Assembly (NCBI GenBank): GCA_963930775.1
Contig: OZ005695.1
Coordinates: forward strand, 6,820,001-6,884,000
DNA from: Cliona cf. orientalis
Lineage: Eukaryota > Porifera > Demospongiae > Clionaida > Clionaidae
Length of the DNA: 64,000 bases
Direction: 5' to 3'
The translations under genes and the position numbers were made by a program. Numbering within the stretch: position 1 is the first letter of the stretch; every line of letters begins with the position of its first letter. Shown in pieces: positions 13,001-28,000 of the stretch. The notes below the pieces were generated by a model. That model saw only the letters and a list, made by a program, of their open reading frames with translations, was not told where the DNA came from and did not search any database.

Positions 13001-16000
13001 CGTTCACGATAGTTCATCGATCGGAGCAGGGCCAAGTATAGCACTTTTTCGAAAACTCAAAGATGGTGAATTGTCAGACAAGGTTTTGTCCTGGAGGGCC
13101 GCCATTAAGCGAGTCATATGGCAGCTGAGCAGTAAATTTTTATGTTCACTTTCTGTTCGTGTAACTTGAGGGAGTTCAAACACTATACTTGGCCCTATAG
13201 AGACTCGTAAGCTATCGTTTCATTTGTATATCATTACATACAGGCTGTTTGCCTTGGCAAAAACTGACGCAGAAAATTGCAATACTTATCCGTGCTTGCA
13301 GACGGACAGTGGCAGGTTTGTTTTTCGTTTTTGTAGTCCATGGGCAGGCATCAGGAGAGCTACTTACCTGTGCCTTGACTGTGCAAAGAATGTGGACAAA
13401 AACTGGAATGTAACTGTCTCATTTATTATTCATTAGAACTTTGACCATGGTGTGGGCGGAACACTATCCCGTAACCTTAACAGCATACGGTGAGGTTTAT
13501 GCACTGCAGGTGCACATACCACTGTTCATGATGCCCAATCCTCCTGGCCTATACAATTCTAATATACCACTCAAGGCTATAAAATAAATTATATCCCGTT
13601 GCTATGTTGTTGCTATGTGCTATATATATTAGCCATATTGCACTGGTAACTGTGCAATATGAGTAGCTTCAGATAAATTTACTGTGCAATATTAAATACT
13701 GCAGGCCTTAAACAATAAACAGGTTGGTAGCAACAAAAGTAAAACTATCAATGGAGCGTCCCGTGAGACCTATGGCGGGAAAGGTAGCGGGAGATCGCTA
13801 CTTCGAAGAGATGGGTGGAGTCGTCGATTGATCGATCGCGAGTCAACACAGTGTACGCGTATCCAGGTAAGCTTACTGCGTAGGCACGTAGCCTTGTTTT
13901 TAGGATAGTCAACAGCTCGAGCTTCGTTTCTTGGCTTCTGAGCTCGACGTTGCAGTTGGTAGTTCATCGTCAAGAGTCGGATGGCTGTAGCAAGCTGTGT
14001 GGGTTTGACCACACCCCTCGATCACGAGATGTTCAGAAGTTCGATTGACGTTTGAAAACTGGACTCAGAGAGCGGCTTTGTGTGACCGTTTTGAGTAAGA
14101 TAGCCTTTCCTTTTCTATCTTTTTTAGTGCTCTATGCGTATCTATGGTAGCTATGCCCACGGGATATAAACTATATCACGCGCATTCGGGATGCATGGCA
14201 TTTATTGCCCTCAACCCTGGGTGCTTTGCGCCCTCGTGCTTCGATGCAATAAATGCCATACATCCCTCGCGCCCGTGATATAACTATTACTAATTTCTGG
14301 AAGCGGCTACAGTAAGTGGTTACATGGATATTTATCTGGGAGTAGGTGCATGCCTTGAGTAAATTTGCATAAATTAGAAGCAAAGTGGGCTAACCCCGAA
14401 CTATACTAATTAATGTGGGGAATTGTCTATAGAGCTCAAAATAGACTAAAAAAAGCATATATATATTATTGTACTCTACCAAGTTAAATTTGAATTTTCT
14501 ATAGCTCATGAAACATAGTATCTTGAACATAATATTTTCAAGATTCGGGGGGGGGGGGGGGGGGAGATTTGTGGGTTAGCCCACTTTGCTTCTGAGCCCA
14601 TATGTTATAGCTACCATACAGTATATAGCTATAGATTAACAAAAATCATTTTCTTCTGTTTTTAGTGGCTCTCCCCCTGATCACAATAGCAATGGGAGTA
14701 CTTCAATTTGCTCCACTATTTGCCTGTGTCGATGCATCTTTCACTTTCATTGGACACCTAATGGGCCTCATTTATTCAATGCTTTGGTAAGTTCTTTTGG
14801 AGTTAATTATACTATAATATTATACAGTGAAAAATATTTTTCAGACGGTCATTTTTCTTACATGTACATAGTCCGTGTCATTACATGAGGGCATGGATAC
14901 GCGTCTTTGATGCGCCCGGTTGCTATGAACGCACAGTGCGGGCGAAGAGAAAATCCGCACTACAAGGCTCAGGATTGGTCAGAACTGTAGGGCTGTGTGC
15001 ACAAAGAAGAGTGGCCTTAATGCCTCAGGCCATAGCTACAGCTAGAGATGCATTGTCAAATGATCGGCGCGAACGCGCCGCGCGTTTCGAAGGACCTGCT
15101 AAACAGGCGCTGGCGCTAGCCACCGAGCCTCGAACGAAGCGAGAGGCGAGGTCTGTTCTTTGTCATATCTGTCAGTAGTCTGGTAGCGACATTCAAGCAG
15201 AGTGAGAATGTCACCACTGCACACTTAGTTGGAGCCAGAGCAACTATATACTTGCTGTGAGAGGTGTGGCCTGTGCAATAATTGGTCCAGGTTCAAAGAT
15301 CATGCCGCTTCCTTCTGCGCATGTGCATGGTGCTTGCATTGGCAAGCTATGTCTCCATGTTTTGTGAGCATGTACTGATCATGCATACTAGCCACGTTAT
15401 CCCATGATTGTGACATTAAACATACTTGTTATCGTTGTAAAATAGTTGGTACATGTACATCACAATAACTGAATTCGAAGGGGCTAGTATACACGTTGCT
15501 ATTGTGTACTCCCATACAGATACCAGTGAATCTTACCTATTACGGTATCCCTACTATTCTTCTTTGCTAAACCTTTTATTAATCCTTACATAGTAATTGC
15601 TTTTCAGTAATTCAATGTGGTAAAATGAATAATAATTAGAATATTATAGTATGGATTATTTTGTGATTGGGATTGTTAGAGATGTATGGAAAGAGAGGCC
15701 TGCATGCATAACACACCTCATGCATTTTCTTATTCTTTTGAGTTACTGTTGACAACCCCGTATAATCCTTTGTATACTATAAAGTTTATGCTTGAATTTT
15801 AATATCACAATCATGGGATAATGCTAATATGCATGATCATCTATTAACAGTACATGCTCACCATAGCTCACAAAACATAGAGACGTAGTTCATGCACAAA
15901 TAGTATCCTGCCTGTGCCATTAGTACCGTGCGCATGCGCAGATGGAAGCAGCATGAACTTTGAACCTCTACCAATTATTGCAGAGACTACACCCCTCATA

Positions 16001-19000
16001 GCAAGCACGCTGCTCTGGCTCCAACTACATTGTAAGTGTGCAATCTCGACTTCTCACTCTGCTCAAATGTTGCTACCGGACTACTGACAGGTATGACAAA
16101 GAACAGACTCGCATCTTGCTTCACTTGAGGCTCAGTGGCTAGCGCCAGCGCCTGCTTAGCAGGCCTCTCAAAACGATCGATGCTTTTGTGCCGATTGTTC
16201 GACAATGTGTCTCTAGCTATAACTAGCTATGGCCCGTGGCATTAAGGGCCTTAGGTGACTCTTCTTTGTGCACACAGCCCTACAGTTCTGACCAATCCTG
16301 AGCCTTGCAGTGTGGACTCTCTCTCCGCCAGCGCCACGCGTTCATAGCAACCAGGCTTATCCAAGATGCATGCCCTCATGTAATGATACGGACTATATAA
16401 GAAAAATGATCGTCTGAAAAATATTTTTCGTTGTATATAATTATATGAGTCAGGCGGCAGTTGCATATAAAATTTATATTGCTTAAATTTTTGTCGCACC
16501 ATAACAAGTATGTTTGATGTCACAATCATGGGATAATGCTACTAACCGCATGCTATTGTACAATCGAGTGCCAGTTAGTACAGCGCGCATGTGCAGATGA
16601 AGACCACACCCCTCACTGCAGGCCAAGAGTAGTTGCTCAAACTCACCATGTAATGGCGACGTTCTCACTCCGCTTGAACGTCGAATCTACCGCCAGACCA
16701 TGAAAAAGAGCAGACATCGCCTCTCGCTTCGCTCGAGGCTCGGTGGCCTACCAAGCAGGCCTGTCGAAACGCGTGGCGCTTGTGCCACTTGCTCGAGCTC
16801 GAGAATGCATCTCTATGGCCCCTAGGCCCTGGCAACCTTGTTTGTGCACACGGTACAACAATTCTGACCAATCATGACTCTGAGTCTTCTGAACTTGTAG
16901 GAGAGCGCATCTTTTATGCCCTCCAGGTTAGGACACGGACATTGATAAGAAAATTGATCGTCTGAAAAATATTTTTCGTTGTATAATATAGTATAATAAT
17001 ATTATAAAGCGCAAAACATTTAAATAGATAAATAAAAATTGCATAAATTTTCAATAGGCCCACTTAAGTATTCTATAAATTATTTTGTACGTATTTTGAC
17101 ACACTTGGCACCCCATGCCATTTTTGTAGCTAGACTGCCTAATCATGACAATCACTTCAGTAATATTATTGTTATAGGTATGCTGAGACCCTGACAACTA
17201 GAATTGGTGGGTATCTTCAGCTAGCTTCTGCTTGTGATGGAGAGCTACCCACAGAGAACAGTGGAAGTGTGAGTTTGAAATACCTAATGTAACTTGTAAC
17301 ATAGTTGTAACAATCTGGCCCATCAATATTCTTATTCTAATGGACAGATCCTACTAGGGGATATTCACCGAGTACTATCATGGATTTTGACCAGCTAACT
17401 AAGTTTTATTATTTCTTTATTACTCAGTTTGTATTGCTGTTGTTTGCGGATCTCCCTGTCTTTATTGTGGGAGGACTTATTGTCATTTGGTACATCTATC
17501 AAGTTGTGGCAGGGATTGTCAGGCATATCCGTACAAACTTAGCTGGAGGTGATCACAGACAGTTTGGATCCTATGTCAAGAAGACTGTACTAAACAATGT
17601 AAGTTAACTAATACACAGTATACAGATTCTGGGACAAAATGCATACCGTAGTTAATTGAATACAATGCATGATCCAATTTAACGCAAGAAATTAGCATTT
17701 TACGAACGTTTATATATGGAGCGATTGACGACTTTACCAGAAAAACATGCGTTTTCAGATTTTTTCCACGCATTGTATTAGATTAAGTACGGTACACACA
17801 TTTCAAAGACTTCGTCAATGATAATGCATGCTGATTTCTAATTTGCTCACACTCCCATCAAGAAGTTCTTAATTACGCCAAAGCCAACTGGTTAGCCGAG
17901 TCAATCTATCATCGTGATGCATGGAGATGCTTGAAGAGGTGTAAGAAACTGCAGCTTATTACTGAGTCCACTTTGTTCTATAATATTTAGCTAGTTTCTG
18001 AACTATCTTGTCTGGTTCACATCGTCACTTCAAGTTGCTGAATATGTGTTCAATATGTGCACTTTATAATATAGGAATGAGGGCTGTGAGACATAGAGTG
18101 AGATACATGTAGGATTAGTGAGTGTAACCATGGATAGAATCAAACAGAGAAATATAAACAACTATTTATGATCAGTAAATACATGTAAATCTAGACACAG
18201 TTCAGGCATGATACAAAAATTTAATTTAACAAAGGTATTGAGAATGAATAACAAAATCTACAACTGACCAAGACCAATAATAATTATTCTCAAAGTGTAC
18301 GATGCACCAGCAGTGCAGATGCCTCTGTGCATGTTGTTTGTCTATTACTAGCTCTGCACAAGTTATGACAAGAGGATAGGAGTGCTGGAACTAGTAGAAC
18401 AACGTTCTGGTAGAATGACATCACAGATACCGTATGGCGGGTAATTTTCATGGGATCTAATTTTCGTGGAAAGTCCGAAAAGGCCCTCAAAATTAATTTT
18501 CGTGGTTTTAAATTTCGTGACAGCAACCAGTCCAGGGGCGTGGCACTGCTGCTCAAGTGATGATCTAATCAGTACACACGCTCGCGATCTTCTTTGTTAC
18601 TAAGCCATACCTACAGAGACGGACAAATAGCATGAGATAGAAGAATATTAGTGTCAAAGATGCTATCAGCTGGATGACAGTGGCTACTATATTGCTTGCT
18701 AATACTGGAAAGTGTTGGCCGCGCTGCCACGATATTTATGGCCACGCCCATCATCATGGACTCCCATAGTACAAGATCACCGTAGGCATTAATTTTCGTG
18801 TGTGAGAAATTTCGTGACTACCAAGTCAACCACGAAAATAACGAAAATTAGCACCCCACGAAAATTACCCGCCATACGGTATACATGACAGTTTACACAA
18901 GTGACCACCTGGGTCAACAGTGGATAGAGCAGTACTGTAGTTGTGTTTACAGTGAGCTAAACCACTATTACTACTTTTGCTTGCATCACTCTACCGGAAT

Positions 19001-22000
19001 GTTATGTAGACTTTGTATGGTACATGTAGTTCAACACTCTTATCTTCTTGGTTACAGTCTCACTCAATTTCATTGTACATACCCTACTTGCTCTCAGTAC
19101 TACACCTCTTGCTAGCTTTACCCTGGCACACAAAGTAACATTTCTCACACAATAATCTTGATAAACTTTGATACGATAAGCCAAAATGTTGCGGGATCAC
19201 CCATATGAACCTTTGTTACAGCAATGTTGCTGCTTACATTGCTCCACGGAAGTACACACCGTATTTATTCGAATAGAAGCTGCACCCCGATTAGTAGCCG
19301 GCCTCAAATAGTAGCCACACATGGAGTTCTGCGAAAGAAATAGTAGCCACCCTTGAATAGTATAGCCGCATGCATGCACGAACACAATTAAGTGGGTATG
19401 GCCACGATGACAAGCCACGAATGATCGTTAGTTCGAGGCAAAAATGTGGCAGAAAACGTCTTTGATTTGGTTCCGCTGCTTATTTCTCGATCATATATTT
19501 GAAAATCAGTCCTGAAAAACGAGTCTACCGTGTTAATGTCAGCAAAGGGTATTGCTACAAAATTAATAAAAACCGCCCTCAATTAGTAGCCGCACTCCAG
19601 CAAGGCTAAAATTAATAGTAGCCATGGCTAGTATTCAAATAAATACGGTATACTTGCTGGCCCCACCCACTAAGTCTTTTAGCTACGTATCTATAGAGTG
19701 CTGCCAAAATGCTTGAATAATAACAGCAGCCAATGTTTCAACTGAGCACAAATATAGTGCAACAAAAATTAAAGAATAGAGCAGCTGGAGACATTGTTTG
19801 TGTGCAGTTGCTACGATTATACTAGTCAGGCTGATTTCTTTGTGTTACAACTCGATTATTATGTATATGTAGCATTCCAGAAGCTACGAAGAAGATTTTT
19901 GTTTACATCTAGAGGACTGATTCCTCTATCGATCTGTACCATATTATTACCTGCATCAACTATTAATTTTTTGCCTGCATATCAGATTAATGTCTGTGCC
20001 AGCACATTATATATATAAGATTAATTTCTTATGGAGTGTTACATTTGTAAAGTATATCCCATTGACCTGCATGCCTTCATGATATGTTGGTACATATCAA
20101 GTACATTGTTATTATGAACTTAATTCAATATAGACCCCGAGATTCTCTGATGTATGCCGTGATTATTATGTCAACCATGTTAAGAAATTGCTCAAGAAGT
20201 GAGTATTGTATTGTAACTATTGTACCATATAATACTGGTATTATGGATGTCTGTTATACTTAATCAGGCCGGTGAAAAAAGATATTACCCAAGGACGAGC
20301 AAAAACAATTATTATATCAATTTGGCACTATTTTGTACCCTTTGACAGATGTAAGTTATGAATTTATTGCTCTAAGCCGAGGCTCACAATATTATATCAC
20401 AAGATCAGGTTTTGATTGGTAAATTATAGTGATTGCGATTCACGATTATTTCTAGGCCCTGCAATCATTAAATTTGTAAAGTAACTTGAGTGTCTTATTA
20501 TAATCTTAAGATTGCAGGTATTAGACTCACAACCTGGCCTGGCCACCAAAAACTACATGATTAATTATAATAATTATACGCAATCAAAACCTGTTTTATA
20601 CTGTAGACAATGTCCATATATATTGCCTTTGAAAGTGTGGATACACATGACTTGGGCCAGTCATAAGTATTACAAGCATAAAAAACAATAAAATTGAAGG
20701 ATGAAGTAGGGATGGCAGGGTAAAAAGTACACAAACAAGATTTGTAAGGGATAAGCATCTACTATACATTCCTACGCTTGCTTTTCTCGATTATTATGCA
20801 CCAATTAATGTCGACGTGTTTGTTGAGTGTGGCATTTGGGAGACATTCAGGTTGTTCCCTGGTTGTCACGATGATTCAGGATAGTCAGTTTTATTTTGCA
20901 CCCCTCAAGAAGCAAGCGTAGGGATGTATAGCAGATGCTTATGTCTGATACGCCATTTTGTCATACAATGCGCATGCTCCGGATCCGAATATGTTGCAAT
21001 GGTCAGGGGCGAGGCGCAAGTGAAGCAGCATGATATGAACTGGACCGCATCTACAATGCATGCTGGCTTGGCACTCAAATACTTGCGCTCAGTTCTAGCC
21101 TTGAGCCATGTGCCAGGCTCTCTCGCACAAGCTAACTTAACTAGGCCAGTGCGAGCCGAGCACTATACAGTGAACTAGGTATCAAGAAGCTCCTCAGCAG
21201 TCAGCATAACCGTGCCAGTTCACAACTTGATTTTCTCCCTGGTAACGGAACTGAGAGACACACCGCTTCCTGGGCCGCTTAAAGCAGCCTTCTTTGTCAG
21301 CCACCTTGAAGGGCGTGGCTAAGACTTTGCACGCACGCGTGAACTTCGGTACCTCCCATCTACTAGCTACTTAATTACACTGGACAGAAGTTGAGAGTAG
21401 AATGAGCAAACCATGTAAGATGGCATTGATAAATTGTGACCGGATTTGGGAAAATCCTCCTTAAGGGATCTGCGCGCGATTCGCGCAATGCGCACATTTT
21501 TAGTAGCTCAGGTCGAAATTTGTCAAAGTCCAGATTTTGTCATATACATGTGGAATAACCCTTCTTCTAACTGTTGCCGTCTTCTACGGAGGCTAGTCGT
21601 GCTATACGAAGGCGAAATAAGCCTTCATTTTGACCCACCTAGTCGGCACAGCCACCGTACATGGAGACTGTTGCTATGGGCGCTAATTAGAATTCCCTAC
21701 CTAGATACAGCTATATAGATTCATCGAACTACTGTATGTTCGCTCACCTTTTTAGCTTCTTGGGCATCTAAGAACAATCGGCCGTCGTTGTCAACAACGA
21801 AATTCAACTCTTGCTTGATCTTTACGTTCATTTCGAACGGCTCCGCCCAGGTCCATTTAATTGATTTCCGGGTCACGCGTAGAATGCGGAAACGCCATAC
21901 GCGTGCATAGCAACACCTTTAGACCGTAATTTCTCGATTATTAGGGGTGTGGCGCGATCACAAACAAAGTGCTGTATCACCACAATGAAGCGCGCGATCG

Positions 22001-25000
22001 GCCTGAAACTTAAACGCGGGTTAGCTCTATGGTAGAGCTTATCAACCATACATCAAACTCGATTTTCAGAAAAAATTTGTTACAGAGGGTTTTCCCAAAT
22101 CCAGTCACAATTATACTAAGAAAGACCAGAAACAAGTATAAAATTGAAGGATGAAGTAGGGATGGCAGGGTCAAAAAGTACTTGTAAGGGACACCCACCT
22201 TTACGTAACTGTCGAGATAACACCAAACTAATGTGCCATGGACCTACGTGCTACAAAATAGAGTGGATATATTATATGAGAACTAAGCTAAGCGGTCCAG
22301 ACAGTCTTGAGTTAGCCCTGGTAATGAAAGAAATAAGAAAGAAAGATTGATAAATGGCCTATTTTTTGAACATCTGGTTCTGATGTGTACAATATTGTTT
22401 TGATGAATAATCTTAGTCTTTTTAGATGCACAATTTGCTGCAGATTCTAATTTTCACACTTAGATATTTCACAAAATTACCTATTTTGAGATATTTGGGT
22501 AATGTATTACATATATGGCATATCCGGGCCATCCCTACTTATAGAGTCTACTGACTCTATGATATTCCACACTTATATACAATTTCTACGTTGTTGTTAA
22601 GTGGAATATACGCCATATTGCACTAACCGCAAAGTACGCCTCGATCAAGACCATTGCTAAAGATCAAAGAAGTAGCCGAGGAACTAGCTAATCCCTTAGC
22701 TCTTGGGGCTTTGTAAAGCTATATCAATGGAACGTACGGTGGGAGCGATGGGTGGTGTCGTTGATCGAACACGAGTCAACACAGACTATCAGTAGCTACA
22801 CTCATACCATGGTAAGCTTACTACGGAGCCTCTTCACACATTGCATTGTTTCTAGGCTAGGCACCAACAGATTGAGCTTTATTTCTGAACTCGACAATGC
22901 TAATGTGGTATTTTATAGTTTGTCACTGAGTTAACCACATCCCTAGGTCACGAGACGATCAAAGTTCGATGGACACTCGAGAACTTGTCATTTATTGCAC
23001 CACCGTGTCATTTATTGCACTCAGCCCTCGGTGGTGCAATAAATTCCATGCATCCCTCGTGCCCGTGATGTAACTACTACATAAACGCAGAAGTAAATTA
23101 CAGAGGTATGGTTAGTGGCTACTGGAGCACTCCATTTATAGTAGAAATATCAAGTTTATTAGGGCTTTGAATCCCACCCTCCCCTTCACCCAGATGATCC
23201 TACGCAACTTGTTTTCAAACGATGTCGAAGAGTTACCGTAGTGTCCCGGGTAAGCGCCCATGGATCTTAAACATAACTCGTGATTTTGGCCTGCTTGGGC
23301 ACTTACCTGGGATCAAACTTGCATACGGTTGCATAGAAGTTGCTACAGTGGCCCCCTGAAATGTGGTACATGGTCACTTACTCATAATAATATGTATAGC
23401 ATTACGGTACCGTAGAGTCCCGGGCAGGCACCCACTCCCTGATCATGAGAATGCCTCCAAATCCCCCTAATGCATGCACGCATACTTATTATTGTAAGGA
23501 AAATGCCACGCCTACATTAATTATTAGTTTTCTATCTGAGCACATTTACAATTTCGTGGCTACAGTCCTGTATGGCTAAATGTTGCCAGATCAAGTTAAC
23601 AGTTACTATAATATTATACACAATAGGGGGCACAGTCAATTCTCAGGCGTGCATAACATAATTTGTTGTAATGATTTAGATTATCGACTTCCTATTCCAT
23701 TCCTTGGAGCCGTTGCTGCTGTACTGATGCTTCTTTATCCCGTAAGTTTGCCCTTAATCTTTTTTCTTGTGTGCAAGATATTATACATGGCTGCTGTATG
23801 TATAATTTCAATTATAAGACAAGCTTCTTTCTTGCGACTACTTCATTCTCTGCTGCTAACAAAGGAAGAATACTATATGGAAATTTTTCGACTTATATTG
23901 CTTCAAAAAACGTCACAATACCACCACTTATTACGGATATCATAGAAGGTGTTGCTGTGGGGCTTCCAGGTATACTTATAATATTAAAATTGTTACTGGG
24001 TATATCATTAAATTTATATCCCTTAATAGTGGTTATTGCACTGTCATTGATTCTATCTTACGTCACTTGTGTTCTGATACTATTGCACATGATTGGCTCA
24101 GTAAGGTATGCAGCTGGTAATTAAGTACCATAATAATTAATACATAAGGCCATTGTAACTTAATTCATTGTTTCCCAAGACCTATATACCCCCATGCTTA
24201 TTTTGTAGTGCCTCAAAATTCATTATGTATTGCTATAGCAAACCAGCTAGTCATGTTCCTTGTAAACCACAGGAAGTGGGCAAGATTTAGTGGTTACATA
24301 ACGATATTCATACACAAATAATAACTGCATTATTGCTAGGTCAGAATGAGAGGACTGTCACAGTAAATTTCCACCCTAGCCTATGCAGGAAGTAAAGTAT
24401 ATAGGTGGGATATAGACAATATTAGACCACTAGTACTGTACTTGTTTGCCATCCTCTCCTATACCTGGCAGGGACGTGTCCAGGATTTGAGGAAGGGAGG
24501 TGCTAAGCCAAACGCGCGCAAAGCGCGCACGCAAAATTTTTTAGCCACGCCCCAAAAACGTTGACCACGCACCTCGTTAATGCGTTCTTGAAGACAGCTT
24601 GATGACAAAGAAGGCTGTTTTAGGCCTAGTAGCGACGAGAAAATACCATTTAGAGCGAGTCCAGTAAGTTTATTGTTGGTCTTAGCTACTAGTTGTTGCT
24701 TATCAGTAACAATAGTTGTCACACAGCTACTAAGTTGGCTTTTGTGCCAGACCTTAGGGGGGTGCTCGAGCCCCCTGAGCCCCCCGCAGGATACGCCCCT
24801 GCCTGGAGAGCATAGTTCTGAATAGAAAGGGAGTCACACAGTAAACAAACCAGCAAAGAAACAATCGATGACGGATGGCTTGAGTCACGGAACGATGGCT
24901 AATTGAATCAACCAGTGCTTCAGCTTCCTGTGAATAGAAGACAGTCAGATAGCTTCGAAAACACTCAGTGCAGTTAAGGACAGCCTCATCTGTGTTCATA

Positions 25001-28000
25001 GATGAAATATGCACATTTTCAGAAGCTAATACTAGTGATTGTGTGACAATTGAGTACTGATCATGATATTGAAATTAAAGCCCAACTCTAGTACTATCAT
25101 AATATGAAATAGTAAACCACAATGTCTAATCAATTAAGCGGTATAACCGCAATTAACCATGCCCTCTAAAACACTATTTGTAGTTTTCCAACATTGTTTC
25201 TGTCAGATTTTCTTACCTTAAGTAGACAAGGTTAACTCTAAGTTGCTTTTCATGATTTTCACTGAGGGATATTCAGAAACAACATCGTGGTAAGAAAAAA
25301 TTGCAAAAAACACCATTACAGCTACCCTGACGGTATGATCATTCGCACACACCCACAAAACGGAGCAAGCAGTCAACTTATCCCTCGGCAGATCCTCGAT
25401 AAATATCTCAAAGTTCAGCTTTCCACCATCCAAACTGCTAAACAACCCCTGGAACAATGTTGGAACTCGCAGAACAAAAAAAATCGCTATAGATTGTTGC
25501 AGCTATACAGCTACACAGCCGTGGCTTGTACTACGCCACTATTGGGTGACGTCACGTCTAACCGCTAATTGGCCACAAATTTGCACGCTAAGAGTCCGTT
25601 AGTACAGTGCACGCGATAAGACTTAGGACAGTCCTTAAACGCACTGAGCAAATTTGGAACTAGTTTCACTGTTCAATAAACTCGGGGAATGGCTTAATAG
25701 ATCTATGCTATCTAGATTGTGGACTAACAGCTAGCTATAGTTCACTGTTGAACTTGCCACGTGGTAGCTATAGCCAGTTTTACCATAGTTTCCATGCAGG
25801 GATTTATGGCAACGTAAACTTCCCTTGTCCTCAGACTATGCCCTCCTCAGTGCACTTAAGGACTGTCTGAAATCGAAGAAGCTACAATTTTCAGTCACAT
25901 TCAAGGACTCTATCAGAGGCTGATCAGGGTACCATATGAAAGACCAATCCAAGCACCTTCCAAATATTTAATTATTAACTGCAACCAATTAACTAATTAG
26001 GTGTGGCAGTGCCATTCAGCCACGCCCTCTAAAACGCTAAATCGAGCTATCCGGAATTTAAGCTGCCACTTCTACCGAACCTTAGCTACACAAACGGAGG
26101 CTTACTATGATGATCTAACATATCAGCGGACAGATTGTCGAAAAACCCCTCTGCTACGATTTTAGTCACAAAAAACTATATAGATTTTGGGGGATCTATG
26201 GCACGATGTTTCACATGTAGCTCCGAACTGAAAGCAGCCATCGACAATCCGTCCGATAGATTGTCAACAACGATCGTACAGTTACAGTCCCGAACGTCTT
26301 AGGTGGTCGAGAGTTGATGACTTACGCTATAATTCATTTATTAATGCTTGCAAATTTGACCTCAAATGTCCAATTCTCATTTCTTGCTCCTCAAAATTGA
26401 ACAATAGTTATGCAGCAGCAACTGTGGGTTGTGTAGCGTAGTTCTACAGTAACCACAACTATACCGATTGCATTACGCAATACCTTATGGTGGGCAATTT
26501 TTGTGGGGTGTTAATTTTCATTATTTTCGTGGTTGACCTGGAGTCACGAAATTTTCCCGCCAACAAAAATAATAATGCCTACGGTGATAATATTATGCAA
26601 GTCCAAGATTTGTAAGGGATAAGCATCTGCTAGCTATGTACATCCCTACGCTTGCTTTTCTCGATTATTATGCACCTATTAATGTTGATGTGTTTGTTGA
26701 GTGTGGCATTTGGGAGACATTCAGGTTCATCCCTGGTTGTCACGATGGTTCAGGATAGTCATTTTTATTTTTGCACCCCTCAAAAAGCAAGCGTAGGGAT
26801 GTATAGCAGATGCTTATCCCTCACAAACCTTGTTTGTATACTTTTTGACCCTGCCATCCCTACTTCATCCTTCAATTTTATTGTTTTTATACTTGTCTTT
26901 CTTTATTTCTCTTAGTATAATTCATCAATGCCATCTTACATGGTTTGCTCATTCAACTCTCAACTTCTGTCCAGTGTAATTAAGTAGCTAGTAGATGGGA
27001 GGTACCAAAGTTCGCGCGTGCACGCAACCAGGTAGCGATGTGTCTTTCAGTTCCGTCAGGGAGAAAATTAAGTTGTGAACTGGCTGTTATGCTGACTGCT
27101 GAGGAGCCTCTTGATACCTAGTTCACTGCATGTATTGTGCTCAGCTCGCACTGGCCTAATTAATTATACTAAGCTATAGTTAGCTCGCGCTGGGAGAGCC
27201 TGGTGCCTGGCTTGAGGCTAGAACTGAGCACAAGTATCTGAGCGCAGAGCCAGCATTGTAGATGTGGTCTGGTTCATATCATGCTGCTTCGCGCGTGCCG
27301 CACCCCTGACCATAATCTAATCACATGATTTCACCATGGCAACACATTCCGAGCATGCGCATTGTATGACAAAATGCATGGCGTATCAGACACACCCATT
27401 AGATAATGCGCCGTACACACCCACCTTTACTTAACTGTCTAGATAACGCCAAACTCACGTGCCATGGACCTGTGCGCTACAAAATAGAGTGGATATATGT
27501 GAGAACTAAGGTGAGCGGTCCAGACAGTCTTGAGTTAGCCCTGATAATGAAAAAGAAAGAAAGAAAAATTGAGAAATGGTCGTTTTTTTACATCTGGTTC
27601 TGGCATGTACAACTTGGTCTTATTAGATAGAATTGATAATTTGCTGGAGATTCCGATTTTCACACTTAGAACTTCACAAAGTTACCTGTTTTTGGAATTT
27701 GTAATGTGGGGTCATCCCTACTTATAGAGTCTACCGACTCTATGATCTGACTCGTGATACATGTGGTAATACAAATGTAATTGTAATGGTAAAAAAGGTG
27801 CACTTCTGGCTTCCACGATCATCAAAATTAATGTGTCCCAATGTAGCAAAATGATGAAGAAAACATTGCAACAAGGATTTACAGAAAAGCTTCCTGGAAC
27901 AGTGCGAAGAGTCGTAAGTTAAAATTAATAATTTACAGTGAAAGTTTTCACGTGATGCAAAAGTTTTTATGGTGATGCATGGTTATTGAGCAAAGAGCTG

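Larger units (their letters stand above)
11775..14665 (+). other. Intron 3 of STRA6-like gene 1
   Basis: It is about four times as long as the matching intron of gene 2 (55043-55777). Part of the excess is MITE E (11873-12297), plus an unplaced repeat block at about 12480-14180, a hairpin (14187-14272) and an 18-base G run (14547-14564). No gene was found. Confidence 0.7.
14787..17177 (+). other. Intron 4 of STRA6-like gene 1
   Basis: Three copies of repeat family U occupy most of it: one forward (14824-15435) and two reversed (15804-16435, 16505-16985). Gene 2 lacks them at this place. Confidence 0.7.
17599..20133 (+). other. Intron 6 of STRA6-like gene 1
   Basis: It aligns over much of its length with 57383-60048. 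Two insertions unique to this copy are MITE F (18428-18881) and MITE G (19258-19650). A fragment resembling the termini of element S lies at about 19870-19940. Confidence 0.75.
20351..23646 (+). other. Intron 8 of STRA6-like gene 1
   Basis: It contains composite repeat W copy A (about 20735-22562) with MITE H nested in it, a family X hairpin (22998-23065) and a segment from about 23070 that aligns with 60875 onward in gene 2. Confidence 0.7.
24106..27846 (+). other. Intron 11 of STRA6-like gene 1
   Basis: It is 3.7 kb against 0.8 kb in gene 2. Extra material includes hAT-like element V (24469-24801), about 1.8 kb of unassigned sequence, a partial MITE F (26487-26575) and repeat W copy B (26598-27744). 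Confidence 0.7.

Noticed and set aside
14885-16871. Several 60-100-codon frames on both strands
   Set aside because: They are translations of the three repeat U copies, in both orientations, and differ by frameshifts between copies.
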